Shown here in pieces: positions 1 to 11,932 of a stretch of DNA of 64,000 nucleotides. The stretch comes from Fusarium oxysporum f. sp. lycopersici 4287 (lineage: Eukaryota; Ascomycota; Sordariomycetes; Hypocreales; Nectriaceae): the NCBI RefSeq assembly GCF_000149955.1, contig NC_030995.1, positions 1,488,001 through 1,552,000 of the forward strand, in the 5' to 3' direction. The translations under genes were made by a program, and so were the position numbers. Position 1 is the first letter of the stretch. The number at the start of each line of letters is the position of its first letter. The notes under the pieces are model-generated. The model ran no database searches. It was not told the DNA's origin and saw only the letters and a program-made list of their open reading frames with translations.

Positions 1-3000
1 AATTGAAACATTCGCTAATCTGAGTACACTCACAGCATATTCTGAAAGTACAGCTATTGAAGAATTCTGATGTAGTCTCCAAGCCAGCCTCACCCGACCC
101 ATGAATTAACCAATCGTCTTCAGTCATGCACTTTCTTGTCTAGTCTCACCGTTATTTTGAACACGCATCTGTAGCCTTTCCCGGTCCAGCTTCACTTTGC
201 GAAAATTACTGACGAACGCACGGAGTAATAGAGATTAGGGGCGGGATCTTTATTGAAGATCCCTGGATTATGGCCGAAGATCAAACTCAATTCAGCTACC
301 CCTTTTCAACATACCGTAGGATTGAATGCGGTGATAGTCGTCAGTGTTTAACATGAGCATTTCACTCAATCTCGCTCGTAAAGAACCCTAAAAGGTTATC
401 TTCATGGCGCTCCTCGGTTTCAGCATGTACCCATCTTTAAATCAACAAGGCCTGAATAACAGTGAGTACCAGAAATAGCAACATTCTCCACATATGACTA
501 TAGCCACCCAAGCACATAATAGTATCACCATGTATTGTCGGGAAGGATTCAAACGAGACGCATGATGCTGACTTGGCAATTAATAGCTCATGGCTGGCTT
601 TTTTCACTTGATTCTAGAATCAGTGACGATGCCCTGTTGCTGAGAAATGAGACAAACACAGTCAAGAACCACGGGCAGAGTCAAAGATGCCGGTTGGCAT
701 TGGCATGTGGGCGCGTTACAGAGGACAATCAAAAGCAGGTCGAAGCATAAATGTTATGTGACTAACAATTTACGATGCTGGTTCAATGGCAATATTCCAG
801 GGAAATAATATCAGTTGATGGTTCCCTCCTGGTCTGCTCGGAAGGAGGATTATTAAAGTATTCATGGGTAATATTCTCGATCCATTTCCTAAACCCGGCA
901 CAGGAACAGGACCCCTTGAACCCTGGTCGTGCTGGGGTTGTAGGTAAGCCTCGTATAATATTCACTTTCCTCAATGGGTAGTTCAGGAGCTGAGGAGGGT
1001 GTTGTGAGCAACTGGAACATGCTTTTGAAGGTCTCGCATGAATAAGAATATTTCGTTTCAAGTTTTGAAAGACGTCTTTGTAAGAAAGGCATTCCTTTGT
1101 CTCCTAGAGCAAGACCATGCATACCATCAGACGATGCAACCATAGCCGCCCGGATCGTAGCAGACCGATCTGCCGTAATTCACCGCCTACCGATTCGAGC
1201 ATGTCTCAGCTCAAGCCTTCCCTTGTCGAGTCAGCGGAAAAGGGAAAAAGGCCTCCTCTCCGACGTGAGTGGCTGGACAGTCTCATTTCCACTGGCCCTA
1301 GAGACCATGCGCATGCTGTCGACGGCGCTTCTGTCCGGCATCATTCCATTGAGGGAAGCGAAAGTGTCTAATTTGATTTGATCATATCAGTCATGTCTCG
1401 TCAGCCTTTTTTGTTTACTACGTACTGCACGGTTTGGAAAGGAGGCGCTTGCGTCGTCTGGGGCAGACCAGACCACTACGAAACACACCAACGAACGGGT
1501 CGAACGGTGAGCGAGGCAGGGAGGGGCGCCGCCTCTTTTCCACTTAGCGAATGGGACTCTGGAGATGGCACGGGAGAAAACAAGGTTTGTTTGGCTGTTG
1601 GGGAAATAACGCCAGTAACTTATGCCACAGCGGCGGTTGATTCAATGACACATACAGCATGCAGCCTATTGTCACAGCGCGCACGTATATGTATACACAC
1701 TGCCACGGGTATCACGAATTTGCAGGTCACAGCACAATTGCATACAGTTACGCATCCATCTGATGGGTCCACGTATTCAAATGTCGATTCACCGCGTTTA
1801 TGATAACTGCCACGACATATGACATCTCAGTTGTTCGCCAGTCAGACAGACACCAACAAGGCACAACAATATGCAAGTGCAAGCCAGTATGCAGGCGTGC
1901 GAGCCGTCACCGACAGAAACAAATTCACTCAACACACTGAGATGACTGCATGTTCCTTCTCGTGGCAGCTCATCACTTGCGTTTTCCGTCCCCGGCGTTT
2001 CAAACAATCTCTTCTCAGAGATCGCCACTTGATCACGGCACTCGGTCTTGTCACTTGCCCAAGAATAGAATATGAACGACTTCACTGCCCTGAAGTAAAT
2101 GAGCTCCTCATCAGTAACCCGAGAGCTAGAAGGTGATCAGCGATTACCGTACCGTCTCTCTACGCCTTAGCTCTTTTCCGGTCTAGCCTACCGCTGGAAC
2201 CAGTGTTCCTGTTTTCCGTTTACACATCTCATCAATAAGTCTGGCATAATCTGCTGACGCGGCCGGCGATCTGGTGTCTCTGGCGGGTTCGATTTTTGGC
2301 AGTGGACCAGATCAAAGACTCTGCGAGGCCTGCCAGGTCTAGCAGGTACAACGACCTGGTTGGCTATGTCGGGATTGGGATGACTGGGAGGTGAGATGGG
2401 CCAATCAAGTAGCCTTGGTACCTGGCAGGGATGGAAGCCCTTACCCCTGGGGCTTTCGCGGAAGCAGAGCTTGAACTTGGACTGAAAGGGTGTGATGGGC
2501 CTGATCCATGACCTTGGCATCTAGTACTAGCGTCGTTTCTGCATTAGCACTGGTGTTGATACCGGTGCAAGCGTTGGTGGTAGCTCGCCCACTTCCCAGA
2601 TCCACATCCCAGTACGTACTGCATATGCGTTCTGGCCGAAGGAGACGGAGAGGGATGTGGGAATTGCAGCAAGGGTCTTGGCCAGCAAACTACCTAGGGA
2701 AGCGGACCTGAATTGCAGGGGGGCGCCGACTTCTGAATGAGAACGGAAGAAGAGAGATGAGAGACATGGCGTCCACACACACACCACGCCACACCTCCCA
2801 ACTCGGGTTGAAAGGAGACTCAAAGACACACACCCCTTGCTCACCTTATAACCCTCAATTCCTCCCCCCTTCGATCTCTCCTTCTATTCTTCACTCCTCA
2901 GCCTTTTTGGATCACGGCCTTTGCCTTCTGTCACTCCTTCACAGCACTACGCTGATAACACTCTCTTGAACCAACTTACCTTACAATCCTTATAAAGGCA

Positions 3001-3075
3001 AAAGGAAGTATTCCGGAAATACAACCGATTACCAAAAGGCGTCACTCTTCCAACACTATACACAAATCAGTCAAA
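1..3075. other. intergenic, no supported gene
   Basis: I see no convincing gene here. Open frames of up to 141 codons exist on both strands, but they start at non-ATG codons or read as low-quality sequence, and none resembles a family I know. The last ~250 bases are the promoter and 5' leader of the secreted protein gene that follows. They are strongly pyrimidine-rich (about 2850-2950), as is common upstream of highly expressed filamentous fungal genes. Confidence 0.5.
2991..2996 (+). promoter_or_regulatory. candidate TATA box
   Basis: TATAAA lies 80 bp upstream of the ATG at 3076 and follows a long CT-rich tract. The spacing would put transcription start about 30-50 bp before the start codon. 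Based on sequence match only. Confidence 0.4.
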
Positions 3076-4026
3076 ATGAAGGTCTCTTCTTCCGTTGTCA
3101 TTCTGGCCGCCGCCCTCGGCGTCTCTGCCCACCCCAGCGGCCACGCTCACCAGCGTGCTCACGCCAAGCGCGACTTCGTCGTTGCCAACAAGCCCGTCAC
3201 TGTTGTTGAGTACGCTACTCAGGTCGTCACCGCTGACGCCGCCCCTGCTACCGCTGTCCCCGAGGCTCCCGCCTCTCCCAAGGTCGACGCCGACACCGTC
3301 CCCAAGGCTGCCGCCAGCGGTCCCGCCCCTGCTGCTTCCGCTCCTGCCAAGTCCAACAAGAACAAGGGCAAGAAGCACAACTCCAGCTCCGGTTCCGGTT
3401 ACAAGCCTTTCTGCGGTGGCAAGAAGGCCAAGCGCGCCACTCTTGAGGATATTGCTGCCAAGGGCAACACTGGTGTTCCCGGTGACTTTGGCTGCAACAT
3501 GATGACTGTCGATGAGGATGTCGCCGACAAGTACGACTACACTACCACCTTCAAAAACGACCACGACGAAGATAAGGAGTGTGTTTGCTTCAACAAGATC
3601 GGGCCTAATGGCTTGATCGACGGTTTCTTCGCTAAGAACGTTGCCTTGACCTTCACTGTTCCCGCCTCTAGCTCACAGGTTGTTGCTTTCGACTCTGACT
3701 CCCAGGGCGGTTGCGCTTGTGCCAGCAACAAGGTTCCCATCACTTCGGACGGCCAGTGGGCCAGTACTTGGCTCGAGTTCGACTTCGGCAGCGAGCGAAA
3801 CAACAACTGGTCAGGCGCTGACGCCTCTTGCCTTGTCTCCGCCGCCAAGAACCTTAACATCCCCGGTCTTCGAGTCTGCGACTCTGATAACACTTGCTCT
3901 ACCATCAACCCCGGTGGCACTGGCAAGAACGCCTACCTCGGTGGCATGGAGGCTGAAGACGGCATTGGTATCAACACTCCTGCCAAGCAGGTCCGCCTCA
4001 CCGTCGACATTGACTACTCCGGTTAA
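3076..4026 (+). CDS. secreted Asp f 4-like allergen-family protein
   Basis: This is a 316-aa single-exon gene. Residues 1-18 form a clear signal peptide (hydrophobic run ending ALGVSA). There are dibasic KR sites at residues 31-32 and 119-120, which look like Kex2 processing sites. Between them lies an Ala/Pro/Lys-rich low-complexity linker. The C-terminal ~195 residues are a Cys-containing globular domain with the pattern CNMMTVDE, ECVCFNKIG, GGCACAS and GGMEAEDGIGIN, which I recognise as the Asp f 4 type of secreted fungal protein. Its biochemical function is not established. The start codon has a good context (CAAAATGAA). Codon use is strongly biased to C-ending codons, unlike most neighbours, which suggests high expression. 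The family call comes from remembered motif similarity. Confidence 0.75.
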   Translation: MKVSSSVVILAAALGVSAHPSGHAHQRAHAKRDFVVANKPVTVVEYATQVVTADAAPATAVPEAPASPKVDADTVPKAAASGPAPAASAPAKSNKNKGKKHNSSSGSGYKPFCGGKKAKRATLEDIAAKGNTGVPGDFGCNMMTVDEDVADKYDYTTTFKNDHDEDKECVCFNKIGPNGLIDGFFAKNVALTFTVPASSSQVVAFDSDSQGGCACASNKVPITSDGQWASTWLEFDFGSERNNNWSGADASCLVSAAKNLNIPGLRVCDSDNTCSTINPGGTGKNAYLGGMEAEDGIGINTPAKQVRLTVDIDYSG

Positions 4027-6310
4027 GCTATATCATAGCCTGTGGTTTAGTTCATTTGAGGGCTAGACCTCTGCGTAAAACTTGATTTTATAGAATTGGG
4101 CTTATTCTATCTATACCTACCTGGTGTTTACGGTGCTCGGAATTTAGCTATCCAGGGCGACCCTGGATCTTGGCTTTGGGATCTATCTATTATACCTTCT
4201 AACATATATATATTCATAGTGTTATGACATATATTCATTTCTCCTGCTCAGTTGTTCATCTTTGACTTGATTTCATTGCGATGGCACGTCGTTGCTTCAG
4301 TTTAATTAATTGCGTTGATTCCCCGCCAATCCCCAGATTTTGTCAATCCTCTTCGCCAAGTGATTGATACATTCATTTATCTTGAATCCGTCCCGATCGC
4401 GCCGAATCCTCTGAGCAAAAGGATTGAAACCCTCGAGGAAACGCAACTTGGATCAACAAGATGGCCCCCAATGCAACGACCAACAGTGGATGAGACCCAC
4501 CATGATCAACACAGTTTTCATCTCTGATTATGTATCGAAAATCTCTGCCTTTTCCTTGCGTCTTTTTTGATCTGTTGCAGTTCTTGGTATGTTCTCTATG
4601 ATGGAGACATGACAATCAGACTTTTCACGATAGGCTGTGAACTGCCCACGAGCTGCTCTGGTGGTGCTGCTAATGCAGGTTCAGCTTCCATTGTTTCAAG
4701 ATAGGGGCTAGTGGGCCTTTGTCCTTGTTTACAGTGCATATGCACGCAACGCTTACGCGGAATTTCTTTACTTTTGTTGGTTGCACAAGCAATAAGCTTC
4801 AATATATTTCTGAGACTATGGGGTCTTTGAGTTACCTCAAGATCATTACTACTCAGCTGTGACGGAGGTGGTTGAAAAATAGTGTTACAAAATCATCAGA
4901 AGCTGTCCATCAACCTCATTCCTCGGTAGCGGGTCGTACGACCACAAAGGCAAAGCCATGCGCTTGTCTTGCTCCAACGAGTAACTAGAAGAAACTTTAC
5001 TCTTTAGCAGCAACCGCTGATTCAACGCTCGCTCGCTTCTGAGGCATAAACTTTGTTCTTGGGGGCTTTTGCCTCCCAACGGCTTTCGGTACCTGAAACT
5101 TGAAGCCAATCAGAGCAGCCCATGCCCTGACTAGTACCTGGCACATCACAACGTGGCGTGGGTGGAGACAATGCTGTACCTACTACGTACAGAGCCCTGC
5201 CCTACCCTACATGACAGACTCTTAATGTGTGCTGACTCAATCGTGACAAGTCTTTTAGCCTTGGATGTCACATGCTATGAGACTTTTCTGTTTTCGTCAC
5301 CTGCCGTCGTGGACATTCCTGGCGGATACTTGTCTTTAACTCACGATGGCACTGTGGAGTGAGTATCACCGAGTTAGTTCTACAATAGTGGGCACGATAA
5401 GTCAAGATAGAGATTTGTTGAAAAAGGGTGGAGGTGTTTAAAGTGTGTGCATCGCAGAAAGCTTGTGATATTCGATGCACTTCGCTCAGAAAGGTCACTG
5501 AAGGAGTTGTTGAGTTACGGTTGTGTAGCATTGCAGTAGCCTAACAGCCCATACAGCCTCAACTGTTCAAACAAAAACACTAGAATATTTTGCAAAGAAA
5601 CTTCTCGCAGAATTCATAAATCGCTCAAGATCAATCTCTGCAGTCTAAGTTACTGACAGAAACGCTAAGCACACCGATATCGTGCCGTGGACCCAACTAG
5701 CCATGTGTCAAGCCCGGTGAGAGACCACTCGGGCCGTGGCGATGTGATGGGAACTGCTCAACTAGTGGCGAAGAACACTGAAGACTCTTAATGAACAGTA
5801 CTTGATTCGCAAGGTGGAAGCTTGATACAGGCGGATTGCCCGCCGAACACGATTCATGGAGACCTTTTAAGCTACTGGGACTAGAACATGCAAAGAGAAG
5901 TTTTCATGGTTAGTGGGCTACTATGAGCTTGCAGTCCAAGAAGTAGTGTAGGCAATCGGCTGGAGGCAAAATGTCAACTTGTGTGTGGCACACCGTTCCA
6001 TTGTAAGTCGGTGATGTTATAGCCTATCCGAGGTTGTGTGCTTGAGAAACTAGCAGTGACTGCACGAGGGACCGTTAAACTTTAATGGAGTTTGTTAACA
6101 CTGCATTGGTGTCGATTCACCGACGAGGGAGTTATTCAAACCGTTAAAGTATGATTGGTAATTGTAGAGGGTATAGAAGGTAGTATTTAACCTACTGGGT
6201 TACATGTGCTTTCGAGGCACAGGAAGCTCACTGATAAGAAGTATAGATCAAGTCCAATATCTGATATAGTTACATATAGCATGGAATCTACAAGGCACCA
6301 TCGCTTACGC
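4027..6310. other. intergenic, 3' flank and unassigned DNA
   Basis: This stretch holds the 3' region of the secreted protein gene and the 3' flank of the minus-strand gene that ends at 6311. Open frames here are 87 codons or shorter and show no codon bias or recognisable motif. No RNA gene or repeat is apparent. Confidence 0.5.
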
Positions 6311-9300
6311 TCAAAAACTAGAACTACCACAACTGCTGCCCCCTCCACAACTCGAACTACCACCACAGCTAGAACTACCCCCTCCACAACTTGAATGTGA
6401 ATGACTAACACTCTCTGCAGCGAGAGCAGCAGCAGTAGCCGCCTCGGCCATTCTGATAGTCTCCCCACTTGCACAGTCTGCTGCGTTGCGTGTTGAACTT
6501 CCACACCCGCTTGCGCAGACATGGCACGGCTTTTCGGACGTTGGACTGAAGTGGGAGTCGCTATAGCAGCCATCTACGTTATCCATACCTATGTGGTGAT
6601 GGGGTGATAAGTTGATGATGTCGATGTCGGGTGCAGGGTTTGTACCTCCGAAGTCAACATAGTTGTATTGTGTCAAGTCTGCGTGTCCGCTGAAACGTCG
6701 CTTTCGTAGGTAAGCTGGCATATCGGGTAGACCGACACGGCCGTCTCGCTGAAGTTCGTACGCCTCGATTTGCTTGGCGCGAGTGAGGGTTGCCCACGGA
6801 GCAATGAAGAAATGGCTGTAAACCCCCGCTTCGTAGTAGTGGCTGCATGGCTGAGCACGGTGAATACCACCAAGTTTGACTCTTGCTAGAGACGGATCAA
6901 GGGTGCTCTGTGTGAGATCTTTGTGTAGCCATGCAGTGGCCTTTTGGAGCTTGACTGACTGAGCCATGGCTGTGGCAGCTCGGTGAAGAACAGACATAGC
7001 CGAGAGGACTGTAAGTCGGTTCCGCATCCACGAAGTTGCAGTGGCACCTTTGCCAACAGCTGTCAAGTCCTGATCAGTCAATGCTGGTGCGTACATGTGA
7101 CGGTCGCGTGAGAGATGATGCGAGGATATAGACCATGAGTCGAATGGAAAAGCCCAAACATGCTTGGCAAGGTTACAGTCACCGCATTTGGTGGGATATC
7201 TCCCATAGGCCTCTGTACAGTCCCAAGGATACAAGTCCTGGTATTTGTACAGCGTGCTGCCAAAAGCACCCCAGTCATACCAATACTCTTGATATGTATC
7301 GATGATATCAGATTCATCGTGACGACCAAAGTGGAAGCGGAGGAGGTATTCTTCAGTGAGCCCGAAAGGAACATCAAACTTGGTTCGTACACCTCGTCTC
7401 TTGTATCCCTCATCCGGGCATACAAAGCTCATGGTGTAGAGACGGGACACATCAGCAGACCGGTCGCCAGGCTCCCCATTGACAAGAGGCTGGAAGATCG
7501 TCTTGTCGATGAGTGAACTGCAGAAAGTCTGGCAGTTGTTATGTGTTGCACTCCAAGCCAGCTTAACATCTTGGTCCAGAAGCCGCTCTGAGATACTACC
7601 AAGATATATCCTTAGTCTGGGACTGAGTAGCGTCTTGAGTTTCTCCAAAGCTGGCTCGAGTACTTTGTCGAGTAGCTTAATTTGATCAGAGGTTGGCAAT
7701 CCGGGATCGTCAAACGGCTGTTTACAGGCAGCCAAGAGATCCTGAACGATAGAAAGTTCCTGATCATGTGAAGCATAATCTCCGCTGAATGGCACACCGA
7801 CGACTTGCTTCATAATGGCCTTGTATCTCTTGCGGTCGGTGGCCTTTCGTTTGCGTTTCCATACGGGACGATCCAGACCGCCCCCAACTGCGAGGTCTCT
7901 GCCAGGCATTGTCTGCAGATGGAACCGTTCATGGAAGATCGGCATTTCCCGAAGAGACACGAGGGCACCGCCTTTAGTGCTGTGCTATATGTGAGTTACT
8001 ATTTGCATGGCGGGAAGAAAGTATTACTTACTGCGCGACTCCGTTCTCAATGACGATAGGGCCAACACGGAGTGCCATGTGAACATTTCCGTAAGGATAC
8101 TTCTCGACGTACTTTCTGAAGAACAGAGGGATATCTCCGTCTTCTGCTGCTTCTTCCGCCACGCTGACGCTAGTCGAAGTAGGTGAACGGTCGTTCGCGT
8201 GCAAACTGGTCTCCTGAACAGTCTTCATCCTCTTGAGCCGCCCACCCCGAGGTCCAGATTCATTCCTTGTCTTCGGCTCTTCCTCGTCTTCGAAGTCACT
8301 AACATCTCCCTTGGTAGAAGATGTATATCCATAGGACCAGGTGTACCTGGTTTTTTGCTGCTCCTCCACTCTTGCCTTCCAATTGGACTTCTCGATGTCT
8401 TTCTGAGACCGAGGCTTCGCTCCTACACTGCTTTGCAGGCCGAGATATTTGGCCATAGCAATCGCGTCGCCAAGTTGAAGAAGCTTGCACTTATCCTTGA
8501 TGTTGCTACCGTAGCCAGTGTGCCCTTCTAGCCAGGATATAGGGAACAAGCTTTCATTGTTGCTGGCATCAATGATTCTCTGACACGTACACAACTTTCT
8601 GCTGATCTCAGGGGTAATTGTCTCTGACAGGATACAGTGTTTGTAAGTCTTCGTATATGGGTCTTTGCCGTAGTAATGATTTCGATAACATTCTTCGCAG
8701 ATTATGCCAGGATCGGAGCCATCGTCGTTGCGAATGAACATGCTTCCTCGAACAACTTTCTTGCATTGCTTTCGCATGCAACGAAGAGGTTCAAAATTTG
8801 GAGTGAAGTCATCATTGAACTTTGAAAGCGCAACTATTATGATATGAGTAACGTAAAGGGGCTCGTGACAGGAACAGACCCACGTTGGGGAATAGCTGGC
8901 CTCTTCCAGAAGCCGAACATGTCAGGAGGGGGACGATGCTCGATCAGTTTTTCCATATCAAGAAAGCCTAATGATCTTATCAGTCATATTGTTTGAGCGT
9001 TTGCAAAGGATAGCACATACCAGCAGCTTGGAGGAGGATCCATGCGCGATGCTCCATTCCTTCGAGCTTGGTACTGGCTAAAACTTATAAGTATGTATTC
9101 TATTGACCTTTGAGAATGGGAGACGTACCTTCAATAAACCCTCTTACATCACTCTTGATCTGATCACTTGCTTGCTGTGTGATTCGATCTGATATCGAAT
9201 CAATAAAAGCATCTTTGGCAAATTTACGCCCATATGCCTTATTTTTAGTTGACCAATTTTTCATATACCGAGCCTGTTCCTGCTTCATTTTCCCTGTGAA

Positions 9301-9658
9301 CTGTTAATATGTTTTCACTAATAGAGGGTATCTCATACTTACCATATCGTATGGCGTGTGCTCGAGATTGCTGACTGACCGAGTCAAGAAACGTATCGAA
9401 GCCGTGGATGAGATCATCATCCTCGTCTTCAATAGCGACATCAGCAAATTCTGGCTGCTGCCACGCTTTGAGCGTGCGAACGATGTTCTCAAGCTCGGCC
9501 TTGACGCCATCCCAGTACAAGCTCTCAAGTTCTGAGAGGATATGGTCTTTCCCGGGGCCAACTCGAGTCCATGATATGTCAGGCGCAGAAGTGATATGGG
9601 ATGAAGGCAGTGAAGATGCTGCGAGCACAGGGAGAACCTTTTGCCTTAGCCGTGACAT
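6311..9658 (-). CDS. uncharacterised 1030-aa Cys/Gly-rich protein
   Basis: I join six exons: 9343-9658, 9129-9293, 9021-9077, 8884-8967, 8032-8833 and 6311-7979. The introns are 49-53 bp and all phases close, giving 1031 codons with the stop. Start is ATG at 9658. Most donors are strong (GTAAGT, GTACGT, GTATGT, GTAAGT); the fourth, GTGGGT, is weaker. Residues 226-291 carry a cysteine series (C-x4-C-x21-C-x2-C-x17-C-x14-C-x-C) that looks zinc-binding, somewhat ZZ-like. An acidic, Ser-rich linker follows. The long last exon encodes a Trp/Tyr/His-rich domain I do not recognise, then CHVC and CASGCGSS, and ends in repeated SSCGGGS units. No signal peptide or membrane segment is evident. It lies head-to-head with the DUF1399 gene, with 745 bp between starts. 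Function unknown. Confidence 0.7.
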
Positions 9659-10403
9659 TGTGAATGACTTGGAAGAAGAACGGTTGTCGATGGTTCAAGC
9701 TGTATGTGCCGGTAATTTTCGAGCGAGCATGATCATTCTTATTCACACGATGAGGTATTTTGCCGATATACGAGAAATAGGCATCATCATTACTGTGTGG
9801 TCTTAAGACATTCATCGTCGAAAGCCTCACAGACTGCCTTCTCATCTGATGCTGCGCCCCAGCAAGGACCCTGTTTAATTAGTTCAGCTCGCCCGACTAG
9901 AGTGTTTCGACACCCAAAACAGCAAGATTGTCGCTGGAACTTCAGTGGGCCACCTCTAAATTCCGCAATCTTGCAAGACATTTCCGCTAGCGAGGCAGAT
10001 TAAGAGGAGAATAAACAAGGGATTTGATGGTTGCTTATGGGTAATTACCTCTTGCCAAGGTATTAGACGCCTAGAACTGATACTGCCAGAAGATACATGA
10101 ATTATCCACCAAACTGGCAGAGGGGTAAAGTACCGCCAAGGATATATTGTTAATGATAGTCCAAACGTTGTTGCCCAGTTTCATCGGCTCAGCCCTGCGG
10201 TTCGACTCATCTGATGCTCTAATCGTCTTGGTATGATCAAGGCATACCGGCTCAGGTGACCATATCAAGACTGACTGGCAAAGCCAAACTCCGACCATTC
10301 TTTTGCGACTCAGACTCAATCACTTATCTACTTGGAAGACCCGGCGCATTATACCCATCTCCTCAAGCACTTCGCCTTTATTATACCCGGATCTCACTGA
10401 AAG
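9659..10403. other. shared divergent intergenic region
   Basis: These 745 bp separate the starts of two divergent genes, the Cys/Gly-rich protein on minus and the DUF1399 protein on plus. They must hold both promoters. I see no obvious TATA box and no coding frame that makes sense. Confidence 0.5.
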
Positions 10404-11930
10404 ATGTCGCATCTCATCGGTTATAATACAGGCGCCCTTCACCAAGCCAGCAGCGACTTCAACAACAACATATCAAAGACATACTATCCATCAGCCACCG
10501 ACTTGGATGAAAACCCCGTCATCCCGAGTCCAGACATCTTCAGCGAACTCGATGATTCCCATAAAGATAATCTACCCACTCCAGTGCAATGCGCCGTTCA
10601 TCTAGAATTGCTAGAAGCATTTCATGCGTTGCGCATCAAGATTCTCGACTCAAAGAAACTCGACAAGGCGTTCAACTTGGGCGGACCGACCAAGAAGATC
10701 TATCGTCGCAAGTATATCAAAGGCTTGAAAAAGCATGTTAATGAAGAAGTTACACTAAGAAACCCGTCGTGGGAGGCCAAGCGGGATAAGAAATGGACGT
10801 GGTACCTTGGAGAAGCAGCGCAAAGGTTTTTGGTATGGGCTGCAAAATTCAATGCTTGGTTGACTTCAACAGTGGGCAAAGATGGTGCCCATGATGGAAA
10901 GACTGGGATATCAATGACTGATACCTCATGGCTGCCACCCGTGGGTGAGTATCTCACTTCTTCCAAGACTGGCACGTAACTGACCCTTCAACAAGATATT
11001 CTGATGATTTGGCATGCTTTCCTCCTTAACCCTTCTGACTATCTGGACTACTGCCGAAATCAGTACTGGGACTACCTCCCAAGGGTCAATTTCCCATGGA
11101 AGCTTATTGTGCGTTTATACCCGGGAATGTCACCAACTCCGTAACATGAACTAATTGCTATATAGCACGATTCAATCAGGTCGCAAGGCCCCATCCGTGA
11201 TGCCTGGGTAGTCACTGGAGAGACCTGGGAAGTTCCCGAAGGAGAAGCAGTCATTCCAGGTACTCTCCTCAAATCAATCATTCAAAGAGGCAACATGCAA
11301 ACACAAGATATCGGCAAGCCATATGCTTCTCGCTTCATTGGCAAACTCGTCGACAACGTCGAGCGCCAACGCGTCTTCGTTGAAAAGATGAACGCTCATC
11401 TATGGATACGAAGCCCAGCACTGCAAGGAAGTCTTCGCCGAGCAGTTGAGAGATACGAGAGGTATCTGAGGCTTTTCAAACTCTACCCTGGCAAGATGCT
11501 GGTTCCTGCACTTGACATTGACCTCGTCTGGCACACCAGTCAACTCTCAGCAACAGCGTACATGAATTCCATGGAAGCACGTTGTGGCCGCTTCATTAAT
11601 CATGATGACAAGATTAAGAAATCGAAACTGGCAGCCGGAAACGATGAGACCCAGTCTCTCTATCGTATTCGTTTTGGAGAGGAGTATACAGTTTGCTTGT
11701 GCTGGGAGTGTCAGGCTATTATGTCGGCTGTGGAGGATTCTGCTGATGGGGATGAGTTTCTTGGGGAGTCACCAACTTCAGGGTTTGCTGAGACCCTCGC
11801 CGACAAGATATTGGCTGATGTCCAGTTTTATCGGGCTGTGGAATCTGCAAGACGGAGAAATCATGTGAAGTTGCCAATTCGCCCAGAGGGCAAGACGCAT
11901 TCTCAGAATTGGCCATTCGTTGCTCAGTAG
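10404..11930 (+). CDS. GRDP-like (DUF1399, glycine-rich domain-containing protein-like)
   Basis: Three exons, 10404-10944, 10996-11108 and 11166-11930, give 472 aa. Donors are GTGAGT and GTGCGT; acceptors are CAAG and ATATAG. The protein contains two copies of the family hallmark: DILMIWHAFLLNP across the exon 2 junction, and DIDLVWHTSQLS in exon 3, followed by a conserved Trp/Cys-containing stretch (GEEYTVCLCWEC). This is the core of the GRDP-like family (PF07173, formerly DUF1399), known from plants and fungi and of unclear biochemical role. It lacks the glycine/cysteine-rich C-terminal tail seen on many members; such a tail is instead found on the divergent neighbour. The start ATG at 10404 has AAAG before it. 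No signal peptide, so likely cytosolic. Confidence 0.8.
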
Positions 11931-11932
11931 AA

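Noticed and set aside
1378..1803. 141-codon plus-strand frame
   Set aside because: Starts at a non-ATG codon, has no codon bias and no recognisable motif.
2188..2520. 110-codon minus-strand frame
   Set aside because: No family resemblance, Pro/Arg-rich random-looking translation and no supporting splice or promoter signals.
3067..3564. 165-codon minus-strand frame opposite the Asp f 4-like gene
   Set aside because: Same codon-bias artefact; low-complexity Gly/Ser/Val translation.
10195..10210. GGTTCGACTC, resembling a tRNA B box
   Set aside because: No matching A box at the right spacing and no acceptor stem pairing could be found.
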